Shown here piece after piece: positions 8,513 through 17,915 of a DNA stretch of 64,000 bases. The DNA is from Alphaproteobacteria bacterium (GTDB lineage: Bacteria; Pseudomonadota; Alphaproteobacteria; Rhodobacterales; Rhodobacteraceae). Numbering within the stretch: the stretch's first letter is position 1; the number at the start of each line of letters is the position of its first letter. A program made the position numbers and the translations under genes. The notes under the pieces are model-generated. The model was not told where the DNA came from, made no database searches, and was given only the letters and a program-made list of their open reading frames with translations. Location: NCBI GenBank assembly GCA_030427145.1, contig JAUHWT010000014.1, positions 87,335 to 151,334 on the forward strand. The letters are read 5' to 3'.

Positions 8513-8763
8513 TCGGTCCCCCCAGACTTGGGCCTTGTGCGCAACGGCGATAGACTTGGGCATCTCTTGGTGCGGCGCCTCTGTCGTTTTGATCCCTTTG
8601 GGACCTCACTCGTTGTCCGGCGAGGGGAATTAAGCAGACCTTTGCAAGAAATGCAACGCGGAACTTCACCTTGCGCATGGCTTGACGCTGTAACGGCCCG
8701 GCATTGCACCCTTCTCCGCCATGGAATAGATCGGGTCAGCCGTTCCCGTTCCGGAGTTTTTAC
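8513..8763. other. gene-free leader region before proS
   Basis: The 250 bp between the ppx terminator and proS hold no ORF with family features. TTGACG near 8681 could be part of the proS promoter, but no convincing -10 follows. No riboswitch or T-box pattern was recognised. Confidence 0.4.
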
Positions 8764-10101
8764 ATGCGTCTTTCCAACTATTTTCTGCCGGTCCTGAAGG
8801 AGACACCTTCCGAGGCCCAGATTGCAAGTCACCGGCTGATGCTGCGTGCGGGGATGATCCGGCAGGCGGCGGCGGGGATCTATTCCTGGCTGCCTCTCGG
8901 CTTTAAGGTTCTGCGGCGGATCGAGAACATCGTGCACGAGGAACAGCAGCGGGCGGGGCATGTGCCACTGCTGATGCCAACGTTGCAGTCGGCGGATCTT
9001 TGGCGGGAAAGCGGACGCTATGACGACTATGGCGAGGAGATGCTGCGCATCCGTGACCGTCACAAGCGCGATCTGCTTTACGGTCCGACGAATGAGGAAC
9101 TGATTACGGATATTTTCCGCAGTGCGGTTGGCTCCTACAAGGATCTGCCCCTGACGCTTTATCACATCCAGTGGAAGTTTCGCGACGAGATCCGGCCGCG
9201 TTTTGGCGTGATGCGCGGGCGCGAGTTCCTGATGAAGGACGGGTACAATTTCGACCTGACCAAGGAGGACGCGCTGCACGCGTATAACCGGCATCTGGTA
9301 AGCTACCTGCGGACCTATGAACGGATGGGGCTGAAGGCGATCCCTATGCGCGCGGATGGCGGGCCGATTGGCGGCGACTACACGCATGAGTTCCTTGTGC
9401 TGGCCGAAACGGGCGAGTCGGAGGTGTTCTATGACAGTGAGATCACCGATCTGACCTTTGGCGACCGGGAGATCGACTACACCGATGTGGGCCAGTGCCA
9501 GGCGGTGCTGGAGGAGTTTACCTCACGCTATGCCCGGACGGACGAGACCCACGACGAGGCGGTGTTCGCGGAGGTGCCGGAAGAGCGGCGCCGGACGGCG
9601 CGGGGGATCGAGGTTGGCCAGATCTTTTATTTCGGCACGAAGTATTCCGAGCCGATGGGCGCGACCGTGGTTACGGCCGGTGGCGAACGGGTTCCGGTTC
9701 ATATGGGCTCGCACGGCATTGGCGTGAGCCGTCTGGTCGGAGCACTCATTGAGGCGAACCATGACGAGCGTGGCATTATCTGGCCGGAGGGTGTGACGCC
9801 GTTCCATGTGGGTATCGTGAACCTCAAGCAGGGCGATGAAGCCACGGACGCGGCCTGTGAGGCGCTCTACAAAGGGTTGCAGGCGCTGGGGCTCGATCCG
9901 CTATATGACGACCGCTCCGAGCGGGCTGGCGCGAAGTTCGCGACGATGGATCTGATTGGTCTGCCGTGGCGGATTACGGTTGGTCCGCGTGGGTTGAAGA
10001 ACGGCGTGGTTGAACTGACCTCGCGGCGCACGGGCGAGAGCGAGGAGATGTCGCCGGAGGACGCCATCTTAAAGGTCAACGGCATCTATGCGGGGCTGTG
10101 A
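8764..10101 (+). CDS. proS: prolyl-tRNA synthetase
   Basis: A 445-residue class II prolyl-tRNA synthetase of the short alphaproteobacterial type, which lacks the editing insertion domain of the longer bacterial enzyme. Catalytic-core motifs are present: [20 protein letters not shown] at the N-terminus, [12 protein letters not shown], motif 2 [18 protein letters not shown], and motif 3 around [16 protein letters not shown]. The C-terminal anticodon-binding domain includes [21 protein letters not shown]. The ATG at 8764 gives the canonical MRLSNYFLP start; the 20 codons upstream in frame do not resemble the family. Missing editing means Ala-tRNA(Pro) errors are probably corrected by a free-standing ProXp-like protein elsewhere; this is known of the family, not seen here. 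Confidence 0.96.
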   Translation: MRLSNYFLPVLKETPSEAQIASHRLMLRAGMIRQAAAGIYSWLPLGFKVLRRIENIVHEEQQRAGHVPLLMPTLQSADLWRESGRYDDYGEEMLRIRDRHKRDLLYGPTNEELITDIFRSAVGSYKDLPLTLYHIQWKFRDEIRPRFGVMRGREFLMKDGYNFDLTKEDALHAYNRHLVSYLRTYERMGLKAIPMRADGGPIGGDYTHEFLVLAETGESEVFYDSEITDLTFGDREIDYTDVGQCQAVLEEFTSRYARTDETHDEAVFAEVPEERRRTARGIEVGQIFYFGTKYSEPMGATVVTAGGERVPVHMGSHGIGVSRLVGALIEANHDERGIIWPEGVTPFHVGIVNLKQGDEATDAACEALYKGLQALGLDPLYDDRSERAGAKFATMDLIGLPWRITVGPRGLKNGVVELTSRRTGESEEMSPEDAILKVNGIYAGL

Positions 10102-10175
10102 GCTTCGGTGAGACATGACCGTGCGGGCGTCGCGATAGTTGTGGGGGCCGCACGGTGAATGACGGAGACGGCGCC

Positions 10176-10877
10176 ATGACCATCGTGGACATCTTCGGCT
10201 ATTTTGCCCCGTTGGATTTCGCGGCGGTAGGGTTTCTGCTCGTCAGCTGGCTTGGAATGAGCTGGCGCGTGGAAACCAGCAGTTTTGGGCGACCGTCGGT
10301 GACGGTTCTGATGGTGCGCTATCGCCGGGAATGGATGCGGCAGATGGTCACGCGGGAGCCGCGTATCTTCGACGCGACCATACTGTCGAACCTGCGACAG
10401 GGGACGGCGTTTTTTGCGTCGGGCTGCATGATTGCGCTGGGTGGTGTTTTGGCGCTGTTGGGGAATACGGAAAGTCTCAACAAGGTCGCCGTGGATCTGT
10501 CGGTGATTGAGGCGCCGGAATATGTCTGGCGGATCAAGCTGTTGCTGGTGGCGCTGCTGCTGACGCACGGGTTTCTGAAGTTTGTCTGGTCCAACCGGCT
10601 GTTCGGCTACTGCGCCGTATTAATGGGGGCGGTGCCGAATGATCTGGAGCATCCCCAGGTTTATGACCGTGCGGCCCAGGCGGCGGAGATCAACATCCGG
10701 GCGGCGTGGAACTTCAACCGGGGGCTGCGGGCGGTGTATTTTTCGCTGGGGGCTCTGGCCTGGCTGCTGGGGCCGCTGTTTCTGATTGCGTCGACGGTTG
10801 TTGTGAACGTGACGATCTGGACCCGCGAGTTCTCTTCGAAGCCGCGCGACATCCTGGAGAATGACGCGGCGCCGTGA
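10176..10877 (+). CDS. DUF599 membrane protein
   Basis: A 233-residue integral membrane protein of the DUF599 family. Four probable membrane segments are seen: residues about 8-30, 85-108 (FFASGCMIALGGVLALLG), 130-150 (LLLVALLLTHGFLKFVWS) and near 200-225. Conserved features include the YRREWMRQM segment after the first helix and AWNFNRGLRAVYF before the last. The ATG at 10176 has GGAG upstream; the GTG at 10155 is less likely because it overlaps the right arm of a hairpin (10119-10126 with 10148-10155). The gene lies between proS and lolC on the same strand. The function of the family is unknown. Confidence 0.82.
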   Translation: MTIVDIFGYFAPLDFAAVGFLLVSWLGMSWRVETSSFGRPSVTVLMVRYRREWMRQMVTREPRIFDATILSNLRQGTAFFASGCMIALGGVLALLGNTESLNKVAVDLSVIEAPEYVWRIKLLLVALLLTHGFLKFVWSNRLFGYCAVLMGAVPNDLEHPQVYDRAAQAAEINIRAAWNFNRGLRAVYFSLGALAWLLGPLFLIASTVVVNVTIWTREFSSKPRDILENDAAP

Positions 10878-10961
10878 GGGATGGGGCGTCGGCGGATTTC
10901 GCACACAAGACGGTCAGATGGCGGTCAGGGTCGTTGTGATTGCCCGCGCGAGGGCGTAGGC

Positions 10962-12281
10962 ATGGCGCGTTTAACAGTACCGGGAAGTGTTGCCGTGTCT
11001 CCAAATCCTGCACCATTCGCCGCGTTTGAATGGATCATTGCCTGGCGGTATCTGCGCGCGCGTCGCAAGGAGGGCGGTATTTCGGTTATTGCCTGGTATG
11101 CGCTCATTGGAGTAATGCTGGGCGTTGGTACGCTGATCGTGGTGCAGGCCGTGATGATCGGATTCCGCGAGGAGTTTACGGAGCGGATTTTGGGCGCGAA
11201 TGCCCATGCGTCGATCTATTACACGGCGGAGATGGACGAGTTTGGCAACCGCGACCGGCAGGTTCGGGATTACGACGACCTGGCCGGGCGTCTGGCGGAG
11301 GTCGACGGGGTCGACCGGGCCACTCCGCTGGTGAAGGGTCAGGTGATGGCGTCCGCTGGCGGTCGTGCCGCGGGCGTTGAGGTCTATGGCACGCGGCTGG
11401 AGGATCTGCAGCAGGTGCCGCTGATTGCCGACCCGGAAACGGGCTGGGGGGACCTGGAGCGTTTCGATGAGGGGATTGCCATTGGCACGGGTGTTGCGCG
11501 GGAACTGGGCGTGGCGCTGGGCGATGTGGTGACGCTGATCTCGCCGGAGGGTATGGACACGCCGTTCGGCACGCAGCCACGTCTGAACGACTATGAGGTC
11601 GTGTTTATTTTTGGCGTGGGACGCTTCGATATCGACCGGACGCGCGTCTACATGCCGTTCACGGAGGCCCAGGCCTATTTCAACCGGGAGGGCAGCGCCG
11701 ACGAGGTTGAGGTGATGCTCAGCGACCCGTCCGGCGTGGATGATCTGGTCTGGCCGCTGACGGAGGCTGCGGGGCCGCGTGGGCAGGTCTGGACCTGGAA
11801 GAACGCCAATGGGGCGTTTCTGTCGGCGCTCGATGTTGAGCGGCGGGTGATGTTCATCATCCTCTCGCTGGTGGTGTTGATCGCGGCGCTCAACATCATC
11901 TCGGGCCTGGTGATGCTGGTGAAAAACAAGGGGCGGGATATTGGCATCCTGCGCACCATGGGGCTGAGCCGGGCGTCGATCATGCGGGTGTTCTTTATCT
12001 GTGGTGCCTCGATTGGCGTGGCGGGGACGGTGCTTGGGGTTGTCCTCGGCTGTCTGTTTGCCGCGAACATTCAGGAGATCCAGGCTCTGGTGGAGTGGGT
12101 CGCGGGCGGCAGTGTGTGGAACCCGGAGGTGCGGTTCCTGACGGAGATCCCGGCGCGGCTGCGGTTTTTGGATGTGCTTGCGGTGGTGGTGATGGCTCTG
12201 GGGCTGTCCTTTGTGATTACCATTCCGCCGGCGCGCAATGCGGCGCGGATGAACCCGGTGGAGGCGTTGCGCTATGAGTGA
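10962..12281 (+). CDS. lolC: lipoprotein-releasing ABC transporter, permease LolC/LolE
   Basis: A 439-residue permease of the LolCDE system, which extracts outer-membrane lipoproteins from the inner membrane and hands them to LolA. It has the MacB/FtsX-type layout: a first membrane helix at about residues 40-65 ([20 protein letters not shown]), a large periplasmic domain from about 70 to 285, and three C-terminal helices, the first around [20 protein letters not shown]. The ending NPVEALRYE is typical. The ATG at 10962 follows a purine-rich AGGGCGTAGG. It overlaps lolD by 8 bp. Only one permease gene is present, so, as in many Alphaproteobacteria, a single LolC/E-like (LolF) protein may form a homodimer. 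Confidence 0.93.
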   Translation: MARLTVPGSVAVSPNPAPFAAFEWIIAWRYLRARRKEGGISVIAWYALIGVMLGVGTLIVVQAVMIGFREEFTERILGANAHASIYYTAEMDEFGNRDRQVRDYDDLAGRLAEVDGVDRATPLVKGQVMASAGGRAAGVEVYGTRLEDLQQVPLIADPETGWGDLERFDEGIAIGTGVARELGVALGDVVTLISPEGMDTPFGTQPRLNDYEVVFIFGVGRFDIDRTRVYMPFTEAQAYFNREGSADEVEVMLSDPSGVDDLVWPLTEAAGPRGQVWTWKNANGAFLSALDVERRVMFIILSLVVLIAALNIISGLVMLVKNKGRDIGILRTMGLSRASIMRVFFICGASIGVAGTVLGVVLGCLFAANIQEIQALVEWVAGGSVWNPEVRFLTEIPARLRFLDVLAVVVMALGLSFVITIPPARNAARMNPVEALRYE

Positions 12282-12954
12282 TGCCCTGACGCTGAGTGGT
12301 GTGGCGAAACGGTACAATGCCGGGACGCCCGCGGAGATCGTCGTGCTGGAGGATGTGGACCTGAGCCTTGCCAAGGGCGAGGTCGTGGCGCTGGAGGCTC
12401 CGTCAGGGGCAGGGAAATCGACGCTGCTGCATATTGCCGGTCTGCTTGATGAGCCGGCGGCAGGGTCGGTGCATATCATGGGGCATGAGGCGCCCATGCG
12501 TGACGACCGGGCCCGCACGCGACTGCGCCGGGACACGGTCGGCTTTGTGTATCAGTTTCATCATCTGCTGCCGGAATTTACCGCGTCCGAGAACGTGGAA
12601 CTGCCGCAATGGGCGGCGGGTGTTGCGCGTGAAAAGGCGTCGGCGCGGGCGCGGGAACTGCTGGAGGCGGTGGGGCTGGGCCACCGGCTGACGCACCGGC
12701 CTGCGGAACTGTCCGGCGGTGAGCAGCAGCGGGTGGCCATTGCCCGGGCTCTGGCGAACCGGCCCGGGGTTTTGCTGGCGGATGAGCCGACGGGCAACCT
12801 CGATCCCGGCACGGCGGGATCGGTGTTTGACATGCTGATGGGACTGGTGCGCGAGACGGGGCTGACGGCGCTCATCGCGACGCACAATCCGGACCTCGCC
12901 GCGCGGATGGACCGGCGGCTGGTGCTGGGTCAGGGGCGGATTACCAGCCCCTGA
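12274..12954 (+). CDS. lolD: lipoprotein-releasing ABC transporter, ATPase LolD
   Basis: A 226-residue ABC ATPase that powers LolCDE lipoprotein release. Walker A is APSGAGKST (residues 47-55), the Q-loop lies in [20 protein letters not shown], the signature is LSGGEQQR and Walker B is [12 protein letters not shown], with the switch His in IATHNPDLA. All catalytic elements are intact, and [10 protein letters not shown] is the LolD-typical Q-loop region. The start codon lies within the last codons of the permease gene, so the two are translationally coupled. Confidence 0.95.
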   Translation: MSDALTLSGVAKRYNAGTPAEIVVLEDVDLSLAKGEVVALEAPSGAGKSTLLHIAGLLDEPAAGSVHIMGHEAPMRDDRARTRLRRDTVGFVYQFHHLLPEFTASENVELPQWAAGVAREKASARARELLEAVGLGHRLTHRPAELSGGEQQRVAIARALANRPGVLLADEPTGNLDPGTAGSVFDMLMGLVRETGLTALIATHNPDLAARMDRRLVLGQGRITSP

Positions 12955-12963
12955 GGGACCAGG

Positions 12964-13977
12964 TTATTCGGAGCAGATGGCGCGCACGGCGTCCCATTCC
13001 TGGTCGGTGACCAGTCGTTCGGTACGGGGGTTTTCCTGCATGACGACCGGGTTTTCCGGGTCCGTCTGCCAGCCGTAGCGGATGAGCGCATCGTATAGGG
13101 GACGCTGGTCGATGCCGGCGTCATGCAGGCTGTTCAGGGCCTGCTGGATCACCGCTGTTCCGGGCGGCTCCCAATCCCCGGCGATTTGGCTCTCGAGTGG
13201 CCGAGGGCTGATATTGCCGGTGAAGACGTAGCGGAGGTTTTGCAGGGTTCCCGCGTCGCGCATCATGTCCGCGACCGGATCGGTGGCGCGTGCCAGAGCA
13301 ATCCAGCCTGCGGCCTCTTCCGGCGCGCGGGCGGTTTTCAGCGTGGCGGAGCCCATCAGGATCGTGTCGCCGGGCAGCGCGAGAACCGGTGTCTGCTTCA
13401 GGTCGAGAACGCGGATGCGGGGAGCCTCCCCATTTGCGGCGAGTGACGTGCCGATGCTGTCGAGCGCGCGACGTCCCGGGGTTTCGGGGCAGATGGGTCC
13501 GCTGCTTTCCATCAGGGCGAGGAGCATCCGGTCGCCAAGCTCGCGTTCCGACGCGGGCGGGACCATGCGTGTGGCGAGCAGGGGGGCGAGGCCGGGGCTG
13601 ACGGCGGCAATGATCAGGATGATGAGTAGAGCCACAAGCGGGCCCACGAGGGAGAGGCGTCTGGTCTTTTGAATGCGGGTGGGCTCGGGAAGTATTTCGC
13701 CGAGGGAGACCTTGGCGATGGCGGCATTCATCTCGGGGTCGCCTATGCGCAGGGTTTCCGTACCATCGGAGTTCATCGAATAGACGGTGGTGTCGCCGGT
13801 GCGGTCTATCGCCTGCACTCCGGCAAGGGCCCAGTGTCCGAGGACGTTTTCTTTCAGATCGCTCAACACCAGACTGGTGTTGCGAAAGGAAACGATGACT
13901 TCGCGGGGTGGGGTGTCGGGTGTTTCGGTCCAGTGGCCGGTCGCCTCCAGCCAAAGGTAATTGTCCAGCGCGGTCAT
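12964..13977 (-). CDS. membrane protein with degenerate M48-like domain
   Basis: A 337-residue protein with an N-terminal cytoplasmic domain (residues 1-115), one strong membrane helix at about 122-142 (LVGPLVALLIILIIAAVSPG) and a C-terminal domain. The C-terminal domain resembles the start of M48 (Ste24/HtpX-like) peptidases: LALPGDTILMGSATL matches the M48 pattern ALPGG-hydrophobic strand, and a helix follows. Where M48 enzymes carry HExxH this protein reads GWIALARATD, so the zinc site is missing and peptidase activity is not expected. It lies on the minus strand, convergent with lolD. The relation to M48 is an inference from a short motif; otherwise it is an uncharacterised membrane protein. 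Start at 13977 gives a sensible folded N-terminus. Confidence 0.7.
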   Translation of the reverse strand: MTALDNYLWLEATGHWTETPDTPPREVIVSFRNTSLVLSDLKENVLGHWALAGVQAIDRTGDTTVYSMNSDGTETLRIGDPEMNAAIAKVSLGEILPEPTRIQKTRRLSLVGPLVALLIILIIAAVSPGLAPLLATRMVPPASERELGDRMLLALMESSGPICPETPGRRALDSIGTSLAANGEAPRIRVLDLKQTPVLALPGDTILMGSATLKTARAPEEAAGWIALARATDPVADMMRDAGTLQNLRYVFTGNISPRPLESQIAGDWEPPGTAVIQQALNSLHDAGIDQRPLYDALIRYGWQTDPENPVVMQENPRTERLVTDQEWDAVRAICSE

Positions 13978-14058
13978 GGGTGCCTGATCCGGTAAAACGG
14001 GTTTGTAATTTTTTGCCCGTTTCCTACCCTGTGGGTGTGGTCAAGTCCAGGGGGAGTA

Positions 14059-14817
14059 TCAGACCACCCGGTTGCGCCTGCGGCTTCGGACGAAGGCCAG
14101 AAGGGCGCCGAGGGCGGCGAGGGAGCCTGCGCCGGCGCCCGCGTCGATTTCGGGGACGTTGCTGCTTGTCGGGACCTCAAGGCCGATATTCATGCTGGCC
14201 GGGAGCGGGTCGCCCTGGCCGAGGCGCCAGGTTATGTTGGAGCGGTCGAAATGGCGGAAATGGCTGTCTTCGCTGAGTGTGACCTGGAGCCAGGAGGCCA
14301 TGCCTTCGGCCATGTCGTAGTTGTTGGCGCCGAAGCCGAGTTGGGAGTTGGGGGCGTCATCGCGCATGGCGACGTCGAGGTTGACGCCGTAGAGGCCGTG
14401 GCGGCCGGTCAGCTGGCCCTCGACACTGCTGAAATAGGCCCAGTTCAGTTCGTCGCCACGGCAGGCGCCGCCGGCGGCGGAACCACAGGCGGGGGATTGT
14501 CCGTCGGAGAAGCCCTGAAGCCCGGAGAAGACGAGGTTGAGGCCGAATTTGTGATGCGTGTTGCGGCGGTTGACGATTTTGCCGGTGAGCGTGGCGGTGT
14601 CACCGTTCCAGTCGAGGCTGGCGCCGGAATGGGTGATGGCCCAGGAACCGCCCATGCCGGTGTGAGGGCGGAACGGGCGCAGCCAGAAGGCGCCTTTGGT
14701 GGCGGAATTGTCGAGTACGCTGTGGCTGCCGGTAATTGTGGCGGCGATGGCCGGGGCGGCGGTTGAGGAGAGCGCCAGGGCGATGGCAAGGGCCGCGGTT
14801 TTGATACTCTTACGCAT
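14059..14817 (-). CDS. secreted protein with VPEID-CTERM sorting signal
   Basis: A 252-residue exported protein. It has a clear Sec signal (MRKSIKTAALAIALALSS, cut near AIA at residue 25), a Trp- and Gly-rich mature domain without a recognised family, and a C-terminal tripartite sorting tail: the motif VPEIDAGAGAG near residue 223, a hydrophobic helix (SLAALGALLAFV) and a basic end (RSRRRNRVV). This is the VPEID-CTERM signal handled by an exosortase E-type enzyme known from Rhodobacterales. No exosortase gene is in the window, so it must act in trans. Such proteins are usually surface or exopolysaccharide-associated; the role here is unknown. A 9-bp inverted repeat (14840-14848 with 14872-14880) lies just upstream in the leader. 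Confidence 0.8.
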   Translation of the reverse strand: MRKSIKTAALAIALALSSTAAPAIAATITGSHSVLDNSATKGAFWLRPFRPHTGMGGSWAITHSGASLDWNGDTATLTGKIVNRRNTHHKFGLNLVFSGLQGFSDGQSPACGSAAGGACRGDELNWAYFSSVEGQLTGRHGLYGVNLDVAMRDDAPNSQLGFGANNYDMAEGMASWLQVTLSEDSHFRHFDRSNITWRLGQGDPLPASMNIGLEVPTSSNVPEIDAGAGAGSLAALGALLAFVRSRRRNRVV

Positions 14818-14839
14818 GGTTACAGCTTCCGAACTACGA

Positions 14840-14880
14840 CACCGCCGGACGGCCCCGGGAGGACGGGCCCGCCGGCGGTG
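14840..14880 (-). promoter_or_regulatory. inverted repeat in the leader of the VPEID-CTERM gene
   Basis: CACCGCCGG (14840-14848) pairs perfectly with CCGGCGGTG (14872-14880). It lies 23 bp upstream of the ATG, so it is either a leader hairpin or the terminator of an upstream transcript. Confidence 0.35.
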
Positions 14881-15008
14881 AACACACCAATTTGGGTTGG
14901 ACCCTAGAGGCGTGGGTTTAAGAAAGTATCAACCATGACCGGGGCGCTGACATGAAAACGGGCCGCGGTTGGGCGGCCCGTGGATGGTGTCGGTTCGTAA
15001 GCGTCGTG

Positions 15009-17210
15009 TCAGGCGGCGTCGGCTTCCGGCTGGTATTTCTGGTAGAAGCCCTCGCCGCTCGCGGCCAGATCGTGCAGGATTTTGGGCGCGGTGAAACGGT
15101 CGCCGAATTCGGATGTGAGACCGTCGCAGATTTCCACAGCCTTTCCCGCGCCGAGGATGTCCAGCCACGAGAAAGGCCCGCCGGACCAGGGCATGAAGCC
15201 CCAGCCGAGGATGGCGCCGACATCGCCCTCGCGGATGTCCATGAGGACGTTTTCCTCCAGGGCACGGACGGCCTCGAGCGTCTGGATCATGGCGAGGCGG
15301 TGCTGAACGGTGGTAAGGTCCGGCTGGTCGTCGGACGCGGGCCAGTTCTCTCCAAGGCCGGGCCAGAGGCCGGTGCGTTTGCCCTTCTCGTCATACTCAT
15401 AGAACCCCGCGTTCGATTTGCGGCCGAGCCGGCCCTCATCGAACAGTTCGAAGAGCACGTCGTCGGAAGGGCTTTCGGGATAGGCGTCGCCCATGGCGGC
15501 TTTGGTCGCTTTTGCGATTTTCACGCCAAGATCCACGGAGGTCTCGTCCACGAGCTGCAACGGGCCGAGCGGGAAGCCGAGCTGTTTGGCTGCGTTTTCG
15601 ATCAGCGCGGGGGAGACGCCCTCGGCCACCATGCGGACGCCCTCGTTGATGTAGGGGATGATGCAGCGGTTGGCGTAGAAGAAGCGGGCATCGTTGACGA
15701 CGATGGGGGTTTTGCGGATCTGGCGCACGAAGTCGAGCGCCTTGGCCACCGCCCTGTCCCCGGTTTCTTTGCCGCGGATGATCTCGACCAGCATCATCTT
15801 GTCCACCGGCGAGAAGAAATGGATGCCGATGAAGTTCTCCGGATTGCCGCTGGCCTTCGCCAGGTCGCTGATCGGCAGGGTCGAGGTGTTGGTGGCGAAG
15901 ATCGCGTCGTCGGGCAGGGCGGCTTCGGCCTTTTGGGTGGTCTCGGCCTTGACGCCGGGGTCCTCGAACACAGCCTCCACGACCAGATCGCAGCCGTCGA
16001 GGGCTGCGTAATCCGGGGTGGCGTTGATGCGGGCAAGCACCGCATCCTTCTTCTCCTGGGTCACGCGCTTGCGGGACATGCCTTTGTCGAGGATGGATTC
16101 GGCATGGGCCTTGCCTTTGTCGGCGGCTTCCTGGTCGCGGTCGATGAGGACCACGTCGATGCCCGCGTTGGCGGCCACGTAGCCGATGCCTGCGCCCATC
16201 ATGCCCGCGCCGATGACGCCGAGTTTTTTGACGCTCTGGTCCGGGGCCTCGGGTCGGACGGCGCCTTTCTCAAGGGCCTGTTTGTTGATGAAGATCGAGC
16301 GCAGCATGGCGCCGGAGGATGGGTTCATCAGGACATGGGTGAACCAGCGGGCCTCGATTTTAAGCGCGGTGTCGAAGGGGACCTGTGCGCCCTCGTAGGC
16401 GGCGGAGAGCATTGCTTTGGCGGCCGGATACACGCCCTGGGTTTTGCCGTGGACCATGGCGGACGAGCCGAGATAGGTCATGAATCCGGCGGGGTGGTAC
16501 GGTGCGCCGCCCGGCATTTTGTAGCCTTTGGCGTCCCATGGTTTGACGATGTCGGCGTCCTTTGCGTTCAGGACCCACTCCTTCGCACGCGCCAGAAGTT
16601 CCTCGGGCGGCACGACCTCGTCGATCAGGCCCGCGCTTTTGGCTTTGGCTGGGGCGAGGGTTTTGCCTTCCATCAGGTAGGGGGCCGCGGCCATGACGCC
16701 CATTTTGCGCACGAGGCGGGTGGTGCCGCCCATGCCGGGGAAGATGCCGATCAGAATCTCGGGCAGGCCGATCTTGGCCTTTGGGTTGTCGGCGGCGAAA
16801 ATGCGGTGGCAGGCAAGCGGGATCTCAAGCCCGATGCCAAGTGCCAGGCCGGGGAGGGCGGCGGCGACGGGTTTGCCGCCCTTGTTGGTTTTGGGATCCA
16901 TGCCGGCGCGTTCGATCTTGCGCAGAATGCCATGCATGTTCATCAGCCCGTCCATGAGGCCCTGGGCGGGGTTTTCGCCCGCGCTGTCCTTCATTTTGGC
17001 GATGATGTTGATGTCCATGCCGGCTGCGAAGTCGGGCTTTGCGGAGGTGATGATGATGCCTTTTACGGCGTCATCGGCCAGAGCCGCGTCGAAGAGGCTC
17101 TCAAGCTCGGCAATGCCCTCCATGTTGAGGACGTTCATGGATTTGCCGGGCAGGTCCCAGGTGATCGTGGCGACGCCGTCCGCGTCTGTGGCAGAGGTGA
17201 AAATGGTCAT
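15009..17210 (-). CDS. fadJ: bifunctional enoyl-CoA hydratase/3-hydroxyacyl-CoA dehydrogenase
   Basis: A 733-residue fatty-acid oxidation alpha subunit (FadB/FadJ type). The N-terminal crotonase domain shows DFAAGMDI (oxyanion-hole region) and the two catalytic glutamates in GLALGIGLEIPLACH and IGLPEILIGIFPGMGG. The 3-hydroxyacyl-CoA dehydrogenase part begins near residue 310 with the NAD loop LGVIGAGMMGAGIGYVAANAG and carries the catalytic His in GIHFFSPVDKMMLVEI. The C-terminal dimer domain ends in GFYEYDEKGKR and beyond. It performs hydration and dehydrogenation in beta-oxidation and normally partners with the thiolase FadA, encoded upstream on the same strand with one small gene between. 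All active-site residues expected are present. Confidence 0.95.
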   Translation of the reverse strand: MTIFTSATDADGVATITWDLPGKSMNVLNMEGIAELESLFDAALADDAVKGIIITSAKPDFAAGMDINIIAKMKDSAGENPAQGLMDGLMNMHGILRKIERAGMDPKTNKGGKPVAAALPGLALGIGLEIPLACHRIFAADNPKAKIGLPEILIGIFPGMGGTTRLVRKMGVMAAAPYLMEGKTLAPAKAKSAGLIDEVVPPEELLARAKEWVLNAKDADIVKPWDAKGYKMPGGAPYHPAGFMTYLGSSAMVHGKTQGVYPAAKAMLSAAYEGAQVPFDTALKIEARWFTHVLMNPSSGAMLRSIFINKQALEKGAVRPEAPDQSVKKLGVIGAGMMGAGIGYVAANAGIDVVLIDRDQEAADKGKAHAESILDKGMSRKRVTQEKKDAVLARINATPDYAALDGCDLVVEAVFEDPGVKAETTQKAEAALPDDAIFATNTSTLPISDLAKASGNPENFIGIHFFSPVDKMMLVEIIRGKETGDRAVAKALDFVRQIRKTPIVVNDARFFYANRCIIPYINEGVRMVAEGVSPALIENAAKQLGFPLGPLQLVDETSVDLGVKIAKATKAAMGDAYPESPSDDVLFELFDEGRLGRKSNAGFYEYDEKGKRTGLWPGLGENWPASDDQPDLTTVQHRLAMIQTLEAVRALEENVLMDIREGDVGAILGWGFMPWSGGPFSWLDILGAGKAVEICDGLTSEFGDRFTAPKILHDLAASGEGFYQKYQPEADAA

Positions 17211-17277
17211 GTGATGTCTCCATTAAAGGATAGACGTTTTGCGGGGAGGAACCGGGCCTGAGGGGGCCGGTTCGACT

Positions 17278-17730
17278 TCAGATGGCGAGTTCGGCCGCTT
17301 TGGGCGGGCTGGACTTCAGCATGGCGAAGGCAAGCGCAAAGGGTCCGGCGGGATCAAACTCGATAATTTCGAGCATCTCTGATTTCAGGACTCCGTCGAA
17401 GTCTCGGAAATAAAACCGGCCGATTGCCGCGTGGCCCGGGGCGTCGCCCGCAACCTCGTGACGGAAGCGCAGATCCACCGTGGTCTCGTCGCGTCGGGTT
17501 GCCCCCAGACACATCAGGCTGGCGTGCAGTTTGCGGACTTTGCCGCGAAACACGAGCTGTTTGTAGACCGCGGACAGGTTTGCGGCGTCCTTCAGGCTGT
17601 TCAGCACCAGAAGCTCGGACCCGAGATAGATCGCGAAGGGAAATGACATCATGCTGACGACAGTCTGGATGTCGGCCTGCTCATAGGCCTCCACCAGTTC
17701 AATGCCAACTGTCGCCGGGCTGCGTACCAT
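17278..17730 (-). CDS. small hypothetical protein, possible NTF2-like fold
   Basis: A protein of about 150 residues between fadA and fadJ. The sequence starts with a helix (VGIELVEAYEQADIQTVVSM) followed by FPFAIYLGSEL and a set of alternating strands ending in GRFYFRDFDGVLKSEMLEII, a pattern that resembles SnoaL/NTF2-like alpha+beta barrels; no family is firmly recognised. The ATG at 17730 is chosen because GGGGAGG lies directly upstream. An ATG at 17769 would add 13 residues, and the longer open frame beyond that looks like non-coding leader. It probably belongs to the beta-oxidation operon by position. Function unknown. Confidence 0.6.
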   Translation of the reverse strand: MVRSPATVGIELVEAYEQADIQTVVSMMSFPFAIYLGSELLVLNSLKDAANLSAVYKQLVFRGKVRKLHASLMCLGATRRDETTVDLRFRHEVAGDAPGHAAIGRFYFRDFDGVLKSEMLEIIEFDPAGPFALAFAMLKSSPPKAAELAI

Positions 17731-17915
17731 TTTCCTCCCCATTTGGTGCGCGTCTAACGAGTTATTCATGGAAACGTCGTTATCGGCGCGTATAGAGGCC
17801 CTGATCTTCTCACGGTTGCAAGAGAAATGTTCCGGAAAATTGCCGGATGGCGACTTTCTATTCCGGGAAACTCCTGCAAACTGCCGGTTTTCGATTATTT
17901 TGGACGCTGCAGTAT

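Noticed and set aside
8513..8763. T-box or riboswitch before proS
   Set aside because: No T-box sequence or other known aptamer core is visible.
14952..17261. 769-codon plus-strand frame opposite fadJ
   Set aside because: GC-rich third positions keep the antisense frame open; fadJ motifs are all on the minus strand.
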